Source: Cohnella sp. SGD-V74 | Lineage (GTDB): Bacteria > Bacillota > Bacilli > Paenibacillales > Paenibacillaceae | DNA: 64,000 bases | NCBI RefSeq assembly: GCF_003001675.1 | Contig: NZ_PVYW01000028.1 | Span: 1 to 64,000, forward strand | Reading direction: 5' to 3' | The notes under the pieces: generated by a model | What the model was told of the DNA's origin: nothing | What the model saw: the letters and a program-made list of their open reading frames with translations, nothing else | The model's database searches: none | Shown here: in pieces, positions 9,073-17,162 of the stretch | Numbering within the stretch: position 1 is the first letter of the stretch | Layout: each line of letters begins with the position of its first letter | Translations under genes and position numbers: made by a program

Positions 9073-10347
9073 ATGAACAAATCGTCGATAGCGACAATCG
9101 GACTGGCGCTGCTGCTCATATCGCTGGCAACGGTGCTGATCGTCCGATACGCGGGCATGGGAAGCGCACCGCCGGCCGCGCCGAAAATCGAGAAGAAGTC
9201 GCTCATTAAATTCGTCGTCGCCGACTACAGCAGCGCGACCAAGCCGTATTTCGAAAATCTGGTGAACGAGTTCGAATCCGAGTACCCGCACATCGACATC
9301 GAGCTGCAGGTGATCAACTGGGACATTATCGACAGCGTCTACAAGACGATGATCAGCCGGGATCAGCCTCCCGATCTGCTGCTGTCGAACCTGTACGCGC
9401 ATTTCGTCCAGGACGGGCTGCTCAACCGCATGGACGAGCTGCTGTCTCCCGCGTTGGAGGAGAAGCTGTATCCTTTTCTGGCGGACCCGCACCGAGTGGG
9501 CGGCGTGCAGTATTCGATTCCGTACGTATCCACCGTCAGGGAACTGTATTACAACAAGGACTTGTTCGAGGAAGCCGGTCTGACAGAGCCTCCGGGCACT
9601 TGGCCGGAGCTGGAGCAGGCGGCGCGGCAGATCAAGGACAAGCTGCGCGTCGAAGGCTTCGGCGTCGACTTGACCGACAACGAGATCTGGGCTTATTTGA
9701 CGTATTTCTTCATCGGGGCGGGCGGAGGCTGGATGCAGGACGGCAAGTGGGCGATCAATTCCGAGGCCAACGTCGAAGGGCTGTCGTTCCTGAAGCAGCT
9801 GTACGAGCAAGGCTTGACGGACGCCGAGCCGACAGTGACGACGAGGGACGAGAAGCAGCGCATTCTCGGCAACGGGAAGCTGGGGATGATGATCTCCGGC
9901 AACTATTTCGAAGCGGTCGTGCCGTACGAGTACAGAGGCTTGAGATGGGGCAAAGGGCCGATTCCCGTCCGCGAAGGCGCCGCGCCGTTCGTGTTCGGCG
10001 TGCAGGACGTGCTGATCTCGTTCAAGACGGATCATACCGATCGCGAGGCGCTGTCCCTGTTTCTCGATTTTCTCTATGACGACGATCGGTACGAGGAACT
10101 GATCTTGCGCGAAGGCTTCTTGCCGGTTACCCGGACGGTCGGGGACAATCTCAGTCTGAACAACCCGGCGATGACGCAAAATCTGGAGGCCCTGCAACGG
10201 GCGCGCTTCTACCCGATTCACGAGCCTGCATGGTCCACCGTGCTGGATGCGACGAGAAACATGGGGCAGGCCGTGCTGTCCGGTCCGATGAGCCCGCGCC
10301 AGGCGCTGGACCGGCTGCAGGAAATCGCGCTCAGCCGCAAGCCGTAA
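9073..10347 (+). CDS. Extracellular solute-binding protein, family 1 (orphan, membrane-anchored)
   Basis: A 424-residue carbohydrate-binding protein of the MalE/UgpB type: FVVADYSSATKPYFENLVNEF at the N-terminus of the mature part and YYNKDLFEEAGL near residue 160 are typical. The N-terminus (about residues 7-26) is hydrophobic but lacks a lipobox, so it could be an uncleaved anchor or an ordinary signal peptide. It is the last gene of the regulator-kinase-binding protein operon and is separated from the next importer by 113 bases. It could be a second ligand-sensing accessory of the kinase or an alternative receptor for the permeases at 11930-13706. Confidence 0.83.
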   Translation: MNKSSIATIGLALLLISLATVLIVRYAGMGSAPPAAPKIEKKSLIKFVVADYSSATKPYFENLVNEFESEYPHIDIELQVINWDIIDSVYKTMISRDQPPDLLLSNLYAHFVQDGLLNRMDELLSPALEEKLYPFLADPHRVGGVQYSIPYVSTVRELYYNKDLFEEAGLTEPPGTWPELEQAARQIKDKLRVEGFGVDLTDNEIWAYLTYFFIGAGGGWMQDGKWAINSEANVEGLSFLKQLYEQGLTDAEPTVTTRDEKQRILGNGKLGMMISGNYFEAVVPYEYRGLRWGKGPIPVREGAAPFVFGVQDVLISFKTDHTDREALSLFLDFLYDDDRYEELILREGFLPVTRTVGDNLSLNNPAMTQNLEALQRARFYPIHEPAWSTVLDATRNMGQAVLSGPMSPRQALDRLQEIALSRKP

Positions 10348-10460
10348 CGCAGTACTTTTTTCTACGCGTTGCAGGACGATATTCGATTCGGATCCTCCTG
10401 GATAACGATTATGATGAACTTGCAAGCCATCATACATCGATATCAAGGAGGTCTTTTTTC

Positions 10461-11852
10461 GTGTCGAGATTGTTTAGAAAAACGATGACGTGGGGTTCCG
10501 TTCTGCTGATGCTTACCCTTGTCCTGTCCGCATGCGGAGGCAGCAAGGAGAAAGGAAGCGAATCCTCGCCGGCGGCGAGCCCGAAGGCGTCCGAAAGCGC
10601 GAAGCCCTCTGAAAGCGCTTCAGCCCCGGAGGACGTCAAGCTGACCGGAGATTTCGAAATCCAGTACTTCGTCGGCGGTTACGGCGACGCCTGGTGGAAG
10701 GAAGTCATCGGGGAATTCCAGCAGCTTCACCCGGATCTGAAAATCAAGGAATCGGCCGGACCGAAAATCAACGACCAGATGAAGCCGCGCTGGATTCAGG
10801 GCAGCCCTCCGGACTTCGTCTACATCGACGGCGCCGGCTCCAACACGAGACAGATGGTGACCGACGATCAACTGCTCGACATTACGGACTGGTTCAAGAC
10901 GGCGCAAAACTCCGACGGCAAGCTGCTCAGCGACATGCTGATCGCGCAGCCGGAAGAGTATCAGGCCGGCAAGGTTCATGCAGTTCCGCTCGTATTCGGC
11001 TCGTGGGGCACGTTCTACGACAAAGCGCTCTTTAAGGACAAAGGCTGGGAAGCGCCGAAGGATTTCGAAAGCTTCCTGGCGCTCGGAGACAAGATCAAGG
11101 CGGACGGCCAGATGAGCGTCTACATCCATACCGGCGTCTATCCGTACTACATCAACGGCGGCTTGCTCGATCCGGCGATCGTCGCGATGAACGGCTACGA
11201 CACTTCCATCGTGAAGAAAATCAATTCGCTCGAAGCGGGCGTATGGAGCAGCGAGCCGGTCAAGAAGGCGCTGGACAAAATCGTGCAAATGCGCGACAAA
11301 GGCTTCTTCGACAAAGGCTCGCCGGCGCTTAACCATACCGATTCCCAGTCGCAATGGCTGCAGCATAAAGCGGCATTCATCCCGAACGGGCTGTGGGTGG
11401 AGAGCGAAATGGCGAACGACACCCCTGCCGGCTTCGACTTCGGCTTCCTGCCTTCGATTACGCAGGACAACGGCGGCAAGTACGTAGCCAACCCTTACGT
11501 CGCTACGGTGGCGATCGCCAAGAAGGCGAAAAATCCGGACGCGGCCAAGGCGTTCCTGCAATTCCTGTACACCGAAGCGCACGGCAAGTCGTGGGCGGAG
11601 CTGTCCAAGGCGCCGTCGAACATCAAGGCGGATCTGGAAGCGACGAATGCGCCTGCGCTCACGAAGGAAGCTTCGAGATTTTATAACTCGGACAGCACGG
11701 TCGTCTCGCCGGAGGTCGTCATTCCGGAAGAGCTCGTCACGGAGCGCAACAACGCGACGCTGGCGCTGACGAAGGGCGATATTACGCCGGAAGAGTGGAT
11801 CGACCGGATGGAGAAAGCGACGGAGAAGATCCGTTCCAAGGAAAATAAATAG
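10461..11852 (+). CDS. Carbohydrate ABC transporter substrate-binding lipoprotein
   Basis: A 463-residue solute-binding lipoprotein with lipobox LSAC (Cys25), followed by a Ser/Pro/Lys-rich linker and a mature domain beginning FEIQYFVGGYGDAWWKEVIG. I chose GTG 10461 because an AAGGAGGT site (10445-10452) sits 8 bases before it and it gives a proper signal peptide; the frame is open further upstream to 10230 but that part overlaps the previous gene and has no signal sequence. Two permeases follow at 77 and 7 bases. The substrate is unknown; its location behind the YesN/YesM operon suggests control by that system. Confidence 0.9.
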   Translation: MSRLFRKTMTWGSVLLMLTLVLSACGGSKEKGSESSPAASPKASESAKPSESASAPEDVKLTGDFEIQYFVGGYGDAWWKEVIGEFQQLHPDLKIKESAGPKINDQMKPRWIQGSPPDFVYIDGAGSNTRQMVTDDQLLDITDWFKTAQNSDGKLLSDMLIAQPEEYQAGKVHAVPLVFGSWGTFYDKALFKDKGWEAPKDFESFLALGDKIKADGQMSVYIHTGVYPYYINGGLLDPAIVAMNGYDTSIVKKINSLEAGVWSSEPVKKALDKIVQMRDKGFFDKGSPALNHTDSQSQWLQHKAAFIPNGLWVESEMANDTPAGFDFGFLPSITQDNGGKYVANPYVATVAIAKKAKNPDAAKAFLQFLYTEAHGKSWAELSKAPSNIKADLEATNAPALTKEASRFYNSDSTVVSPEVVIPEELVTERNNATLALTKGDITPEEWIDRMEKATEKIRSKENK

Positions 11853-11929
11853 GAAACCGGTTCGCGGAAACGATAATCGGGGCGGCTTCGCCCCGGCTAT
11901 CGTTCCGCCGGTCATCAACGGAGGTCCCT

Positions 11930-12844
11930 ATGAACAACGCCAAACGTGCCGGTTCCGCGAGAATGAAGCGCAATGTGTTCATTCTGTCGTTTATTTTGCC
12001 GACGCTGCTGCTGTATCTCGTCTTCGGCATCTATCCGCTGTTTAAGGGCATCTATCTCAGTCTGTTCGACTGGTCCGGAGGCTCCGAGACATACAATTTT
12101 ATCGGACTGGACAACTTCAAGGAAATGATGAACGACGACGTCATCCCGAAGACGATCCGCAACGACTACATTCTCGTGTTCGGCAAAATTATCGGCTTTA
12201 TGCTGATTTCCGTCTTTTTCGCCGTGGCGCTGACCCGCTTCAATATTAAGGGCTCGGGCTTCTACCGGACGATCTTCTTCATTCCGAACGTGCTGTCCGT
12301 CGTTGTCGTCGGCGTGCTGTGGCGTTATGTGTACAATCCGAACGTCGGCTTCCTGAATTCGGCGATTTCCGCGATTACGGGGAAGACGTACGACTTCGCC
12401 TGGCTGGGAGACAAATGGTCGATCTTCGCGCTGCTGCCGCCTTCGATCTGGGCCGGCGTCGGCTTCACGATCATTCTGATGATCGCCGGCATTCTCGCGA
12501 TTCCGTCGTCCCTGTACGAAGCGGCCGAGATCGACGGCGCCTCGCAATGGCGGCAGTTCCGGCTCATTACGCTTCCGCTGTCCTGGGAGCAGATCAAGAC
12601 GTCCGTGCTCTGGATCGTCATGACGACGCTGAGCGGCTCGTTCGTCATCGTCACGATCATGACATTCGAAGGCGGAGTCGACAACGCTACGCAAGTGATG
12701 GGCTCGTACTTGTACATGAATGCGTTCAAATTCGGCAAGTTCAGCTACGGTTCGGCGATCGGCGTCCTGATTCTCATTCTGTCGTTCATCACGACCGTCG
12801 CGCTGCAGAAGCTCATGAACCGGGAAAACATAGAACTGACATAG
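11930..12844 (+). CDS. Carbohydrate ABC transporter permease (UgpA/MalF type)
   Basis: A 304-residue permease with about six transmembrane helices and the EAA loop YEAAEIDGASQWRQF followed by LP. The start ATG is preceded by ACGGAGGTC. It is the first of two channel subunits of the 10461-13706 importer; the partner starts 7 bases after its stop. Like the other three importers of this window it has no ATPase gene beside it. Confidence 0.9.
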   Translation: MNNAKRAGSARMKRNVFILSFILPTLLLYLVFGIYPLFKGIYLSLFDWSGGSETYNFIGLDNFKEMMNDDVIPKTIRNDYILVFGKIIGFMLISVFFAVALTRFNIKGSGFYRTIFFIPNVLSVVVVGVLWRYVYNPNVGFLNSAISAITGKTYDFAWLGDKWSIFALLPPSIWAGVGFTIILMIAGILAIPSSLYEAAEIDGASQWRQFRLITLPLSWEQIKTSVLWIVMTTLSGSFVIVTIMTFEGGVDNATQVMGSYLYMNAFKFGKFSYGSAIGVLILILSFITTVALQKLMNRENIELT

Positions 12845-12851
12845 AGGGGTT

Positions 12852-13706
12852 ATGCCGATGAAGAGGCGAACGAAATTCAGCGGGTCCCGCTGGCTGATGC
12901 AGAGCAGCCTGTTCCTCTGGGCGCTGGGCGTATTGTATCCGGTCGTCTGGACGGTTCTGAGCGCGCTGAAGGACAATCCGCAATTTCTGCTCGGCCGGCC
13001 GTGGAACCTGCCCGACCTGCCGCTGATCTGGTCCAACTTCTCCTACGTATGGGAGAAATACAGCTTCGGACATTATTTCGTCAACTCGCTGATCATTACG
13101 ATCGTAAGCACGCTGCTGGGCGCCTTGTTGTCCGCTACGACCGCTTACGTGATCGCCAGGTACGCCTTCCGGGGAAGCGGCCTGCTGTACTACTCGTATC
13201 TTTCTTATATGATGATTCCGGCATTCCTCGGGATGATCCCGCTGTTTTTCCTGATGGACGATCTGTACCTGACCAACCGGGCGCTGGGCCTCATTATCAT
13301 CTACACGGTGACGGCCGTTCCGTTCGCGGTGTTCGTGCTGGTCGGATTCTTCAAGCAGCTGCCGAAGGAGCTGGAGGAATCGGCTGCCATCGACGGCGCT
13401 TCCCATTACGGAACATTCTTCCGGATTATGCTGCCGCTTGTGAAGCCGGGACTGGTCTCGGTCTCGATCATCACCGTCCTGAACATCTGGAATGAATATA
13501 TATTCGCGCTTGTTCTCGTGAACGACCCTACGAAGTATACGATTCCGGTCGCCATCGCCGTCATGCAGAGCGAGATGCAATACCGGACGGAGTGGGGCCC
13601 GCTGTTCGCCGCCCTGCTTGTCTCGATGGGCCCCGTGCTGCTCTTCTATATGATCTTCCAGCGGAAAATTACCGGCGGAATTACGGCTGGTGCGGTTAAG
13701 GGGTAG
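12852..13706 (+). CDS. Carbohydrate ABC transporter permease (UgpE/MalG type)
   Basis: A 284-residue permease, second subunit of the 10461-13706 importer. The EAA loop is EESAAIDGASHYGTF and the protein ends with the typical GAVKG tail. AGAGGGG lies directly before ATG 12852; the second ATG, two codons on (12858), is better spaced and may be the true start. No clear terminator follows; a short hypothetical gene with its own promoter-like sequence comes next. Confidence 0.89.
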   Translation: MPMKRRTKFSGSRWLMQSSLFLWALGVLYPVVWTVLSALKDNPQFLLGRPWNLPDLPLIWSNFSYVWEKYSFGHYFVNSLIITIVSTLLGALLSATTAYVIARYAFRGSGLLYYSYLSYMMIPAFLGMIPLFFLMDDLYLTNRALGLIIIYTVTAVPFAVFVLVGFFKQLPKELEESAAIDGASHYGTFFRIMLPLVKPGLVSVSIITVLNIWNEYIFALVLVNDPTKYTIPVAIAVMQSEMQYRTEWGPLFAALLVSMGPVLLFYMIFQRKITGGITAGAVKG

Positions 13707-13780
13707 GGTTCAAGAATCATTCAAGGGCATTTTCAAAATGTGGTAAAATAGATGCAGGAAATCCAGCGGGGGAGGATGGC

Positions 13781-14014
13781 TTGGCGATGAAATGGCAGGA
13801 AGTTCGAGAATTGTTTCCGGATCAGTTTGTTTTGCTTCGCATCCTGGATTATACCGAGCGGGAAGATAAAAAAATCGTCACCGAGGTTGCGCCGGTGCGG
13901 ACAGTTCCGGCTGCCGAAGCGAATAAGGAATTTTTCAGCGCGGAGCCAGGCCATCTTGTTTATCATACCGGCAATGAGGATTGCATCATTCATTTGCGCA
14001 ATTACAGATTATGA
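13781..14014 (+). CDS. Small conserved-looking protein of unknown function
   Basis: A 77-residue protein that starts at TTG 13781, 5 bases after GGGGGAGGA, or at ATG 13787 two codons later. It looks like a real gene: good ribosome binding site, a promoter-like TTCAAG - 18 bases - TAAAAT at 13720-13749, and a strong terminator (14075-14098). It has an acidic, beta-rich appearance (MKWQEVRELFPDQFVLLRIL; ending EDCIIHLRNYRL) with no signal peptide, membrane segment or Cys. I recall similar short proteins in other bacteria, sometimes beside retropepsin-like proteases or toxin-antitoxin genes, but no such partner is here. I assign no function. Confidence 0.7.
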   Translation: MAMKWQEVRELFPDQFVLLRILDYTEREDKKIVTEVAPVRTVPAAEANKEFFSAEPGHLVYHTGNEDCIIHLRNYRL

Positions 14015-14074
14015 TAGATGTTCATACTTTGGAAGATAGGGTATGTCAGAAAAGTAAATACATTGTTTTCAGCA

Positions 14075-14098
14075 AGAGCGGGGCGGCCCGCTCTTTTT
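14075..14098 (+). terminator. Intrinsic terminator after the small gene
   Basis: Perfect 8-base stem AGAGCGGG / CCCGCTCT with a GCGG loop, followed by TTTT. It isolates the small gene at 13781 from the GntR gene that follows. Confidence 0.88.
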
Positions 14099-14138
14099 CG
14101 TTTCGTCTATAACGCCGCATCGACCTGAGATTTTCAAC

Positions 14139-14187
14139 TTGATAGGTTTCATGATTTTAGGTATAGTTGATATATCATGATACATCA
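14139..14187 (+). promoter_or_regulatory. Promoter and palindromic operator of the GntR regulator gene
   Basis: TTGATA (14139-14144), 17 bases, TATAGT (14162-14167) form a near-consensus sigma-A promoter. Immediately downstream lies a 20-base near-perfect palindrome (14168-14187, TGATATATCATGATACATCA, one mismatched pair) at the expected transcription start, with ATG 13 bases further. This is the usual position of an autorepression operator; binding by the encoded regulator is inferred. Confidence 0.65.
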
Positions 14188-14199
14188 AGGGATGGTTGA

Positions 14200-15318
14200 A
14201 TGGACGGACCACTGTACGAGCAAATCTACCACTATCTGCTGGAGAAGATCAAAAGCGGCGAGCTGCCCAGAGGAGGGCGAGTTCCTTCGGAGAAGGAGCT
14301 GGCCGATCAGTTCAACGTCAGCCGCATTACGTCGAAGAAGGCGCTCGAAATGCTGTCCGCGGACGGCCTAATCGAGCGCGTGCAGGGCAAGGGCTCCTTC
14401 GTCGCCGATACGCTGCCGGAGCCGGAGCAGATCCAGGGGGCGCGGAAGTCGTATCCGCAGAGCTGGAGGCTGGTCGGCCTAATCCTGCCCGACTTCGCCG
14501 ATTCGTATGGTCTGCGGATGATCCACGGCGTCGAGGAGCGGCTGTCCGAGCTGGGCTGCCGGATGCTGATGAAGATTACGTACGACAAGGGCGAAGAGGA
14601 GGAAGAGGCGATTCGCTCGTTCCTTCAGCTTGGCGTCGACGGATTTATCATTTTCCCGGTGCATGGGGAACACTACAATTCGGAGCTGCTGCGCCTCGTA
14701 CTCGACAAGCATCCGCTCGTGTTCGTCGATCGGTACTTAAAGGGGCTGGCCGCCTGCTCCGTATATACGGACAACCGTCTGGCGGCGTTCGAGCTGACGA
14801 AGCATCTGCTTGACCGCGGTCATACGGAGATCGGCTTTATTACGCTGCCCGCAGAAAATACGTCGACGATCGAGGACCGCATCCAAGGCTACACGGACGC
14901 GCTGATCCAGCACGGACTGCGGATGAATCCGCAGCATCTGATGACGAATCTGTTCAGCTCCGTGCCTCGTTCGTTCGAGGAACGCAATGTGCAGGTCGAC
15001 TTCGCCAACGTGAAGAAATTCGTCGAGATGAACCCGGATTTGACCGCGTTCGTCGCCGTCGAATACAATCTGGCGCTCATCTTGCGAGAGGTGCTGCTGT
15101 CCATGGGCAAGCGCATTCCCGAGGACTGCAGCATCGTCTGCTTCGATTCCCCGCACAGTCCGTTCAACAAATATTTGTTCACGCACGTCAGCCAGGACGA
15201 ATTCGCGATGGGACGCCGGGCCGCTGATCTGCTGCAGATGCTGTGGGACATGAAGGAGATTTCCTTCAACAACACCGTTCCGTTCTCCATTGTTCAGGGG
15301 GATTCCACGAAAGCGTAA
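14200..15318 (+). CDS. GntR/LacI-hybrid transcriptional regulator (AraR-like) of the mannan locus
   Basis: A 372-residue repressor. Residues 1-70 are a GntR winged helix (EKIKSGELPRGGRVPSEKEL and the VSRITSKKALEML recognition helix, then the wing GKGSFVAD). Residues about 90-365 form a LacI/periplasmic-binding-protein type effector domain (VGLILPDFADSYGLRMIHGV; FIIFPVHGEHYN; LTAFVAVEYNLALI). This is the AraR architecture, in which a sugar releases the repressor from DNA. It is transcribed in the same direction as the alpha-mannan genes but is separated from them by 440 bases with a mobile-like element. A candidate operator overlaps its own promoter (14168-14187) and a related sequence occurs at about 15658. 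Confidence 0.9.
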   Translation: MDGPLYEQIYHYLLEKIKSGELPRGGRVPSEKELADQFNVSRITSKKALEMLSADGLIERVQGKGSFVADTLPEPEQIQGARKSYPQSWRLVGLILPDFADSYGLRMIHGVEERLSELGCRMLMKITYDKGEEEEEAIRSFLQLGVDGFIIFPVHGEHYNSELLRLVLDKHPLVFVDRYLKGLAACSVYTDNRLAAFELTKHLLDRGHTEIGFITLPAENTSTIEDRIQGYTDALIQHGLRMNPQHLMTNLFSSVPRSFEERNVQVDFANVKKFVEMNPDLTAFVAVEYNLALILREVLLSMGKRIPEDCSIVCFDSPHSPFNKYLFTHVSQDEFAMGRRAADLLQMLWDMKEISFNNTVPFSIVQGDSTKA

Positions 15319-15373
15319 TCCGGCACGCATTCTTGTTCCATACCGTACCTTTAAAGCCGAATAGTCCGTTGTC

Positions 15374-15600
15374 GAGAGAAGGGACTGTCCCCTAAGTAAA
15401 AAGAGACGTACCAAACAATTATCGATAGGTGAATGGTAATGGGCATCTATCTCCTTCCGCTGCTATACGATCCTGAAATGGGAACGGTAAACCCGTTAAG
15501 CGGTAATTTCAGGACCGTATGAGGCAGTCTCCAGGAGATAGATGTCCTCTTTTTTTCATCGATAATTTTGTATGTCCCTACTTATGGGTCAGCCCCTCTC
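15374..15600. repeat. Fold-back repeat element, copy 1 (MITE-like)
   Basis: A 227-base element with imperfect terminal inverted repeats of about 45 bases: the left end (GGGACTGTCCCCTAAGTAA and onward to ATTATCGAT) matches the reverse complement of the right end. Inside, GGGCATCTATCTCC (15441-15454) pairs with GGAGATAGATGTCC (15534-15547), and CGATCCTGAAAT pairs with ATTTCAGGACCG around a central ACCCGTTAAGCGGT. The whole element can fold into one long hairpin. A second copy in opposite orientation lies at 39382-39667. No protein is encoded. It fills most of the 440-base gap between the GntR gene and the mannan operon. It could be a miniature transposable element or a structured RNA. Confidence 0.75.
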
Positions 15601-15686
15601 TTATTCGTTTTCCCATTTTGTCGTCGAACGGCGAATCAGATTAGAAAATCATTATGTTGATATATAAATTATCTACAAATTTTATG

Positions 15687-15733
15687 TTGACATATTATCT
15701 TATTCGAATTAATATACTATGTGTAAGCGCTTA
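15687..15733 (+). promoter_or_regulatory. Promoter with overlapping cre-like palindrome of the mannan operon
   Basis: TTGACA (15687-15692), 17 bases, TAATAT (15710-15715) is a close sigma-A match in a strongly AT-rich stretch. TAAGCGCTTA (15724-15733), inside a sequence agreeing with most of the CcpA cre consensus (TGTAAGCGCTTA), lies where transcription should start, so glucose repression is likely. A related 'GTTGATATAT' sequence upstream of the -35 resembles the operator of the GntR gene. Confidence 0.65.
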
Positions 15734-15758
15734 ATAACTTGATAAGGGGCTGTCGAAA

Positions 15759-17078
15759 ATGAAAAAGTGGATAGGCATCCTATTGACCTGCGCCATGGTG
15801 CTTGCGGTACTGGCCGGGTGCAGCGGCAACAACGGCGGCAATGGAGGAGGCGGGGCGGCTTCGCCGTCGAGCGGCGACCAATCGAACTCCGGCGGAGGCG
15901 GAGTCGTCGAGCTTACGTTCTGGGGCGATTGGGGCGGCGAAGGGCAGAAGCAGTTCGAGACGATGGTCGACGCGTTCAACAAGTCGCAGGACAAAATCCG
16001 CGTGAAATACGTGCTGCAGCAGGATATGATCACGAAGTTCCTGACGGCGGCTACGTCCGGCGGCTCGCCGGATGTCATGTTCTGGGACCGCTGGCGGACG
16101 AACCTGTACGCGCCGAAGAACGTGCTGCACCCGATCGACGACTACATGGCCAGAGACGGAATCTCCACGGCCGACTATTACGACGAAGCGCTCAAAGAGC
16201 TTTCCCATGACGGCAAGCTGTACGGTCTTCCGCTGACGGTCGACGCGCGGGCGCTGTTCTACAACAAGAAAATGTTCGCGGACGCCGGTCTGCAGCCTCC
16301 GACCAATTGGGAAGAGCTCGCCACCGCCGCGAAAGCGCTGACAAAATGGAACGGCGACAAGCTGGAAGTAGCCGGCTTCTCGCTCGGCGACGCCGGATTG
16401 TTCAACATGTATAACCAACAAGCGGGCGGGCAAATGCTGAACGCGAGCAATGACGCCACCGATTTCAACAACGATAAAGGACTGTCCGTCCTGAATCTCT
16501 GGGATCGGCTGCTGAACCAGGACAAAGTGTACAAAATCGGCTTCGAGCAAGGCTTGGGCGAAGGCACCGACGCATTCGTCACCGGCAAGCTGGCGATGAA
16601 CTATACGGGTCCGTGGATGTTAAGCACTTATAAGAAATATGGTCAAGATCTCGATTTCGGCATCGTTCCACCTCCTGCGGGTCCGAACGGCGACAAGGGA
16701 AGCGTCATGGGCGGCTTCGGTCTCGTCATCGGCGAAGGCTCCAAGCATAAGGAAGAGGCGTGGGAATTCGTCAAGTGGTGGCTCGCTAACAAGGACAACG
16801 TACTGCTGTGGGCCAAGACGAGCTTGAACATCCCGGGATACAAGCCGGCGCTCGACGATCCGTTCTTCAAGGACGATCCTTCGTGGCAGCCGTTCCTGGA
16901 TACGCTCGAGTTCGCGAAAATCCGGCCGCAGCATCCGGGCTACTCGATCATGGAGGGCGACGGTCTCGTGCCGAACCTGCAGCTGTTCCTGGAAGGCAAG
17001 CAGGATGCGGCGACGACGCTCAAGAAGGCGCAGGAGCAGGGAGACCGGCTGCTGAAGGACAACGCGGACGTGAAGTAG
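15759..17078 (+). CDS. Manno-oligosaccharide ABC transporter substrate-binding lipoprotein (predicted)
   Basis: A 439-residue family-1 solute-binding protein. Lipobox LAGC gives Cys21, followed by a Gly/Asn/Ser-rich linker; the mature domain starts LTFWGDWGGEGQKQFETMV, typical of oligosaccharide receptors, and contains the YYDEALKEL and FYNKKMFADAGL stretches. The ribosome binding site is modest (AAGGGG, 11 bases before ATG). It is the first gene of a transport-and-hydrolysis operon; the specificity for alpha-1,6-manno-oligosaccharides is inferred from the GH125 and GH76 genes that follow. Confidence 0.88.
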   Translation: MKKWIGILLTCAMVLAVLAGCSGNNGGNGGGGAASPSSGDQSNSGGGGVVELTFWGDWGGEGQKQFETMVDAFNKSQDKIRVKYVLQQDMITKFLTAATSGGSPDVMFWDRWRTNLYAPKNVLHPIDDYMARDGISTADYYDEALKELSHDGKLYGLPLTVDARALFYNKKMFADAGLQPPTNWEELATAAKALTKWNGDKLEVAGFSLGDAGLFNMYNQQAGGQMLNASNDATDFNNDKGLSVLNLWDRLLNQDKVYKIGFEQGLGEGTDAFVTGKLAMNYTGPWMLSTYKKYGQDLDFGIVPPPAGPNGDKGSVMGGFGLVIGEGSKHKEEAWEFVKWWLANKDNVLLWAKTSLNIPGYKPALDDPFFKDDPSWQPFLDTLEFAKIRPQHPGYSIMEGDGLVPNLQLFLEGKQDAATTLKKAQEQGDRLLKDNADVK

Positions 17079-17103
17079 GCGAAACACGCAGCCGCTAAGA
17101 GGG

Positions 17104-17130
17104 AGAGGGAGGTTCGCCCCCCTCTTCTCT
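17104..17130 (+). terminator. Hairpin between binding-protein and mannosidase genes (likely attenuator)
   Basis: AGAGGGAGG pairs with CCCCCCTCT across a TTCG loop (one mismatch), followed by TCTCT rather than a T run. A partial terminator or mRNA-stabilising hairpin here would raise the level of the binding protein over the downstream genes, a common arrangement in importer operons. Confidence 0.5.
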
Positions 17131-17162
17131 ATAGAGAGACGACATAGGGAGTGTGGGAGACG

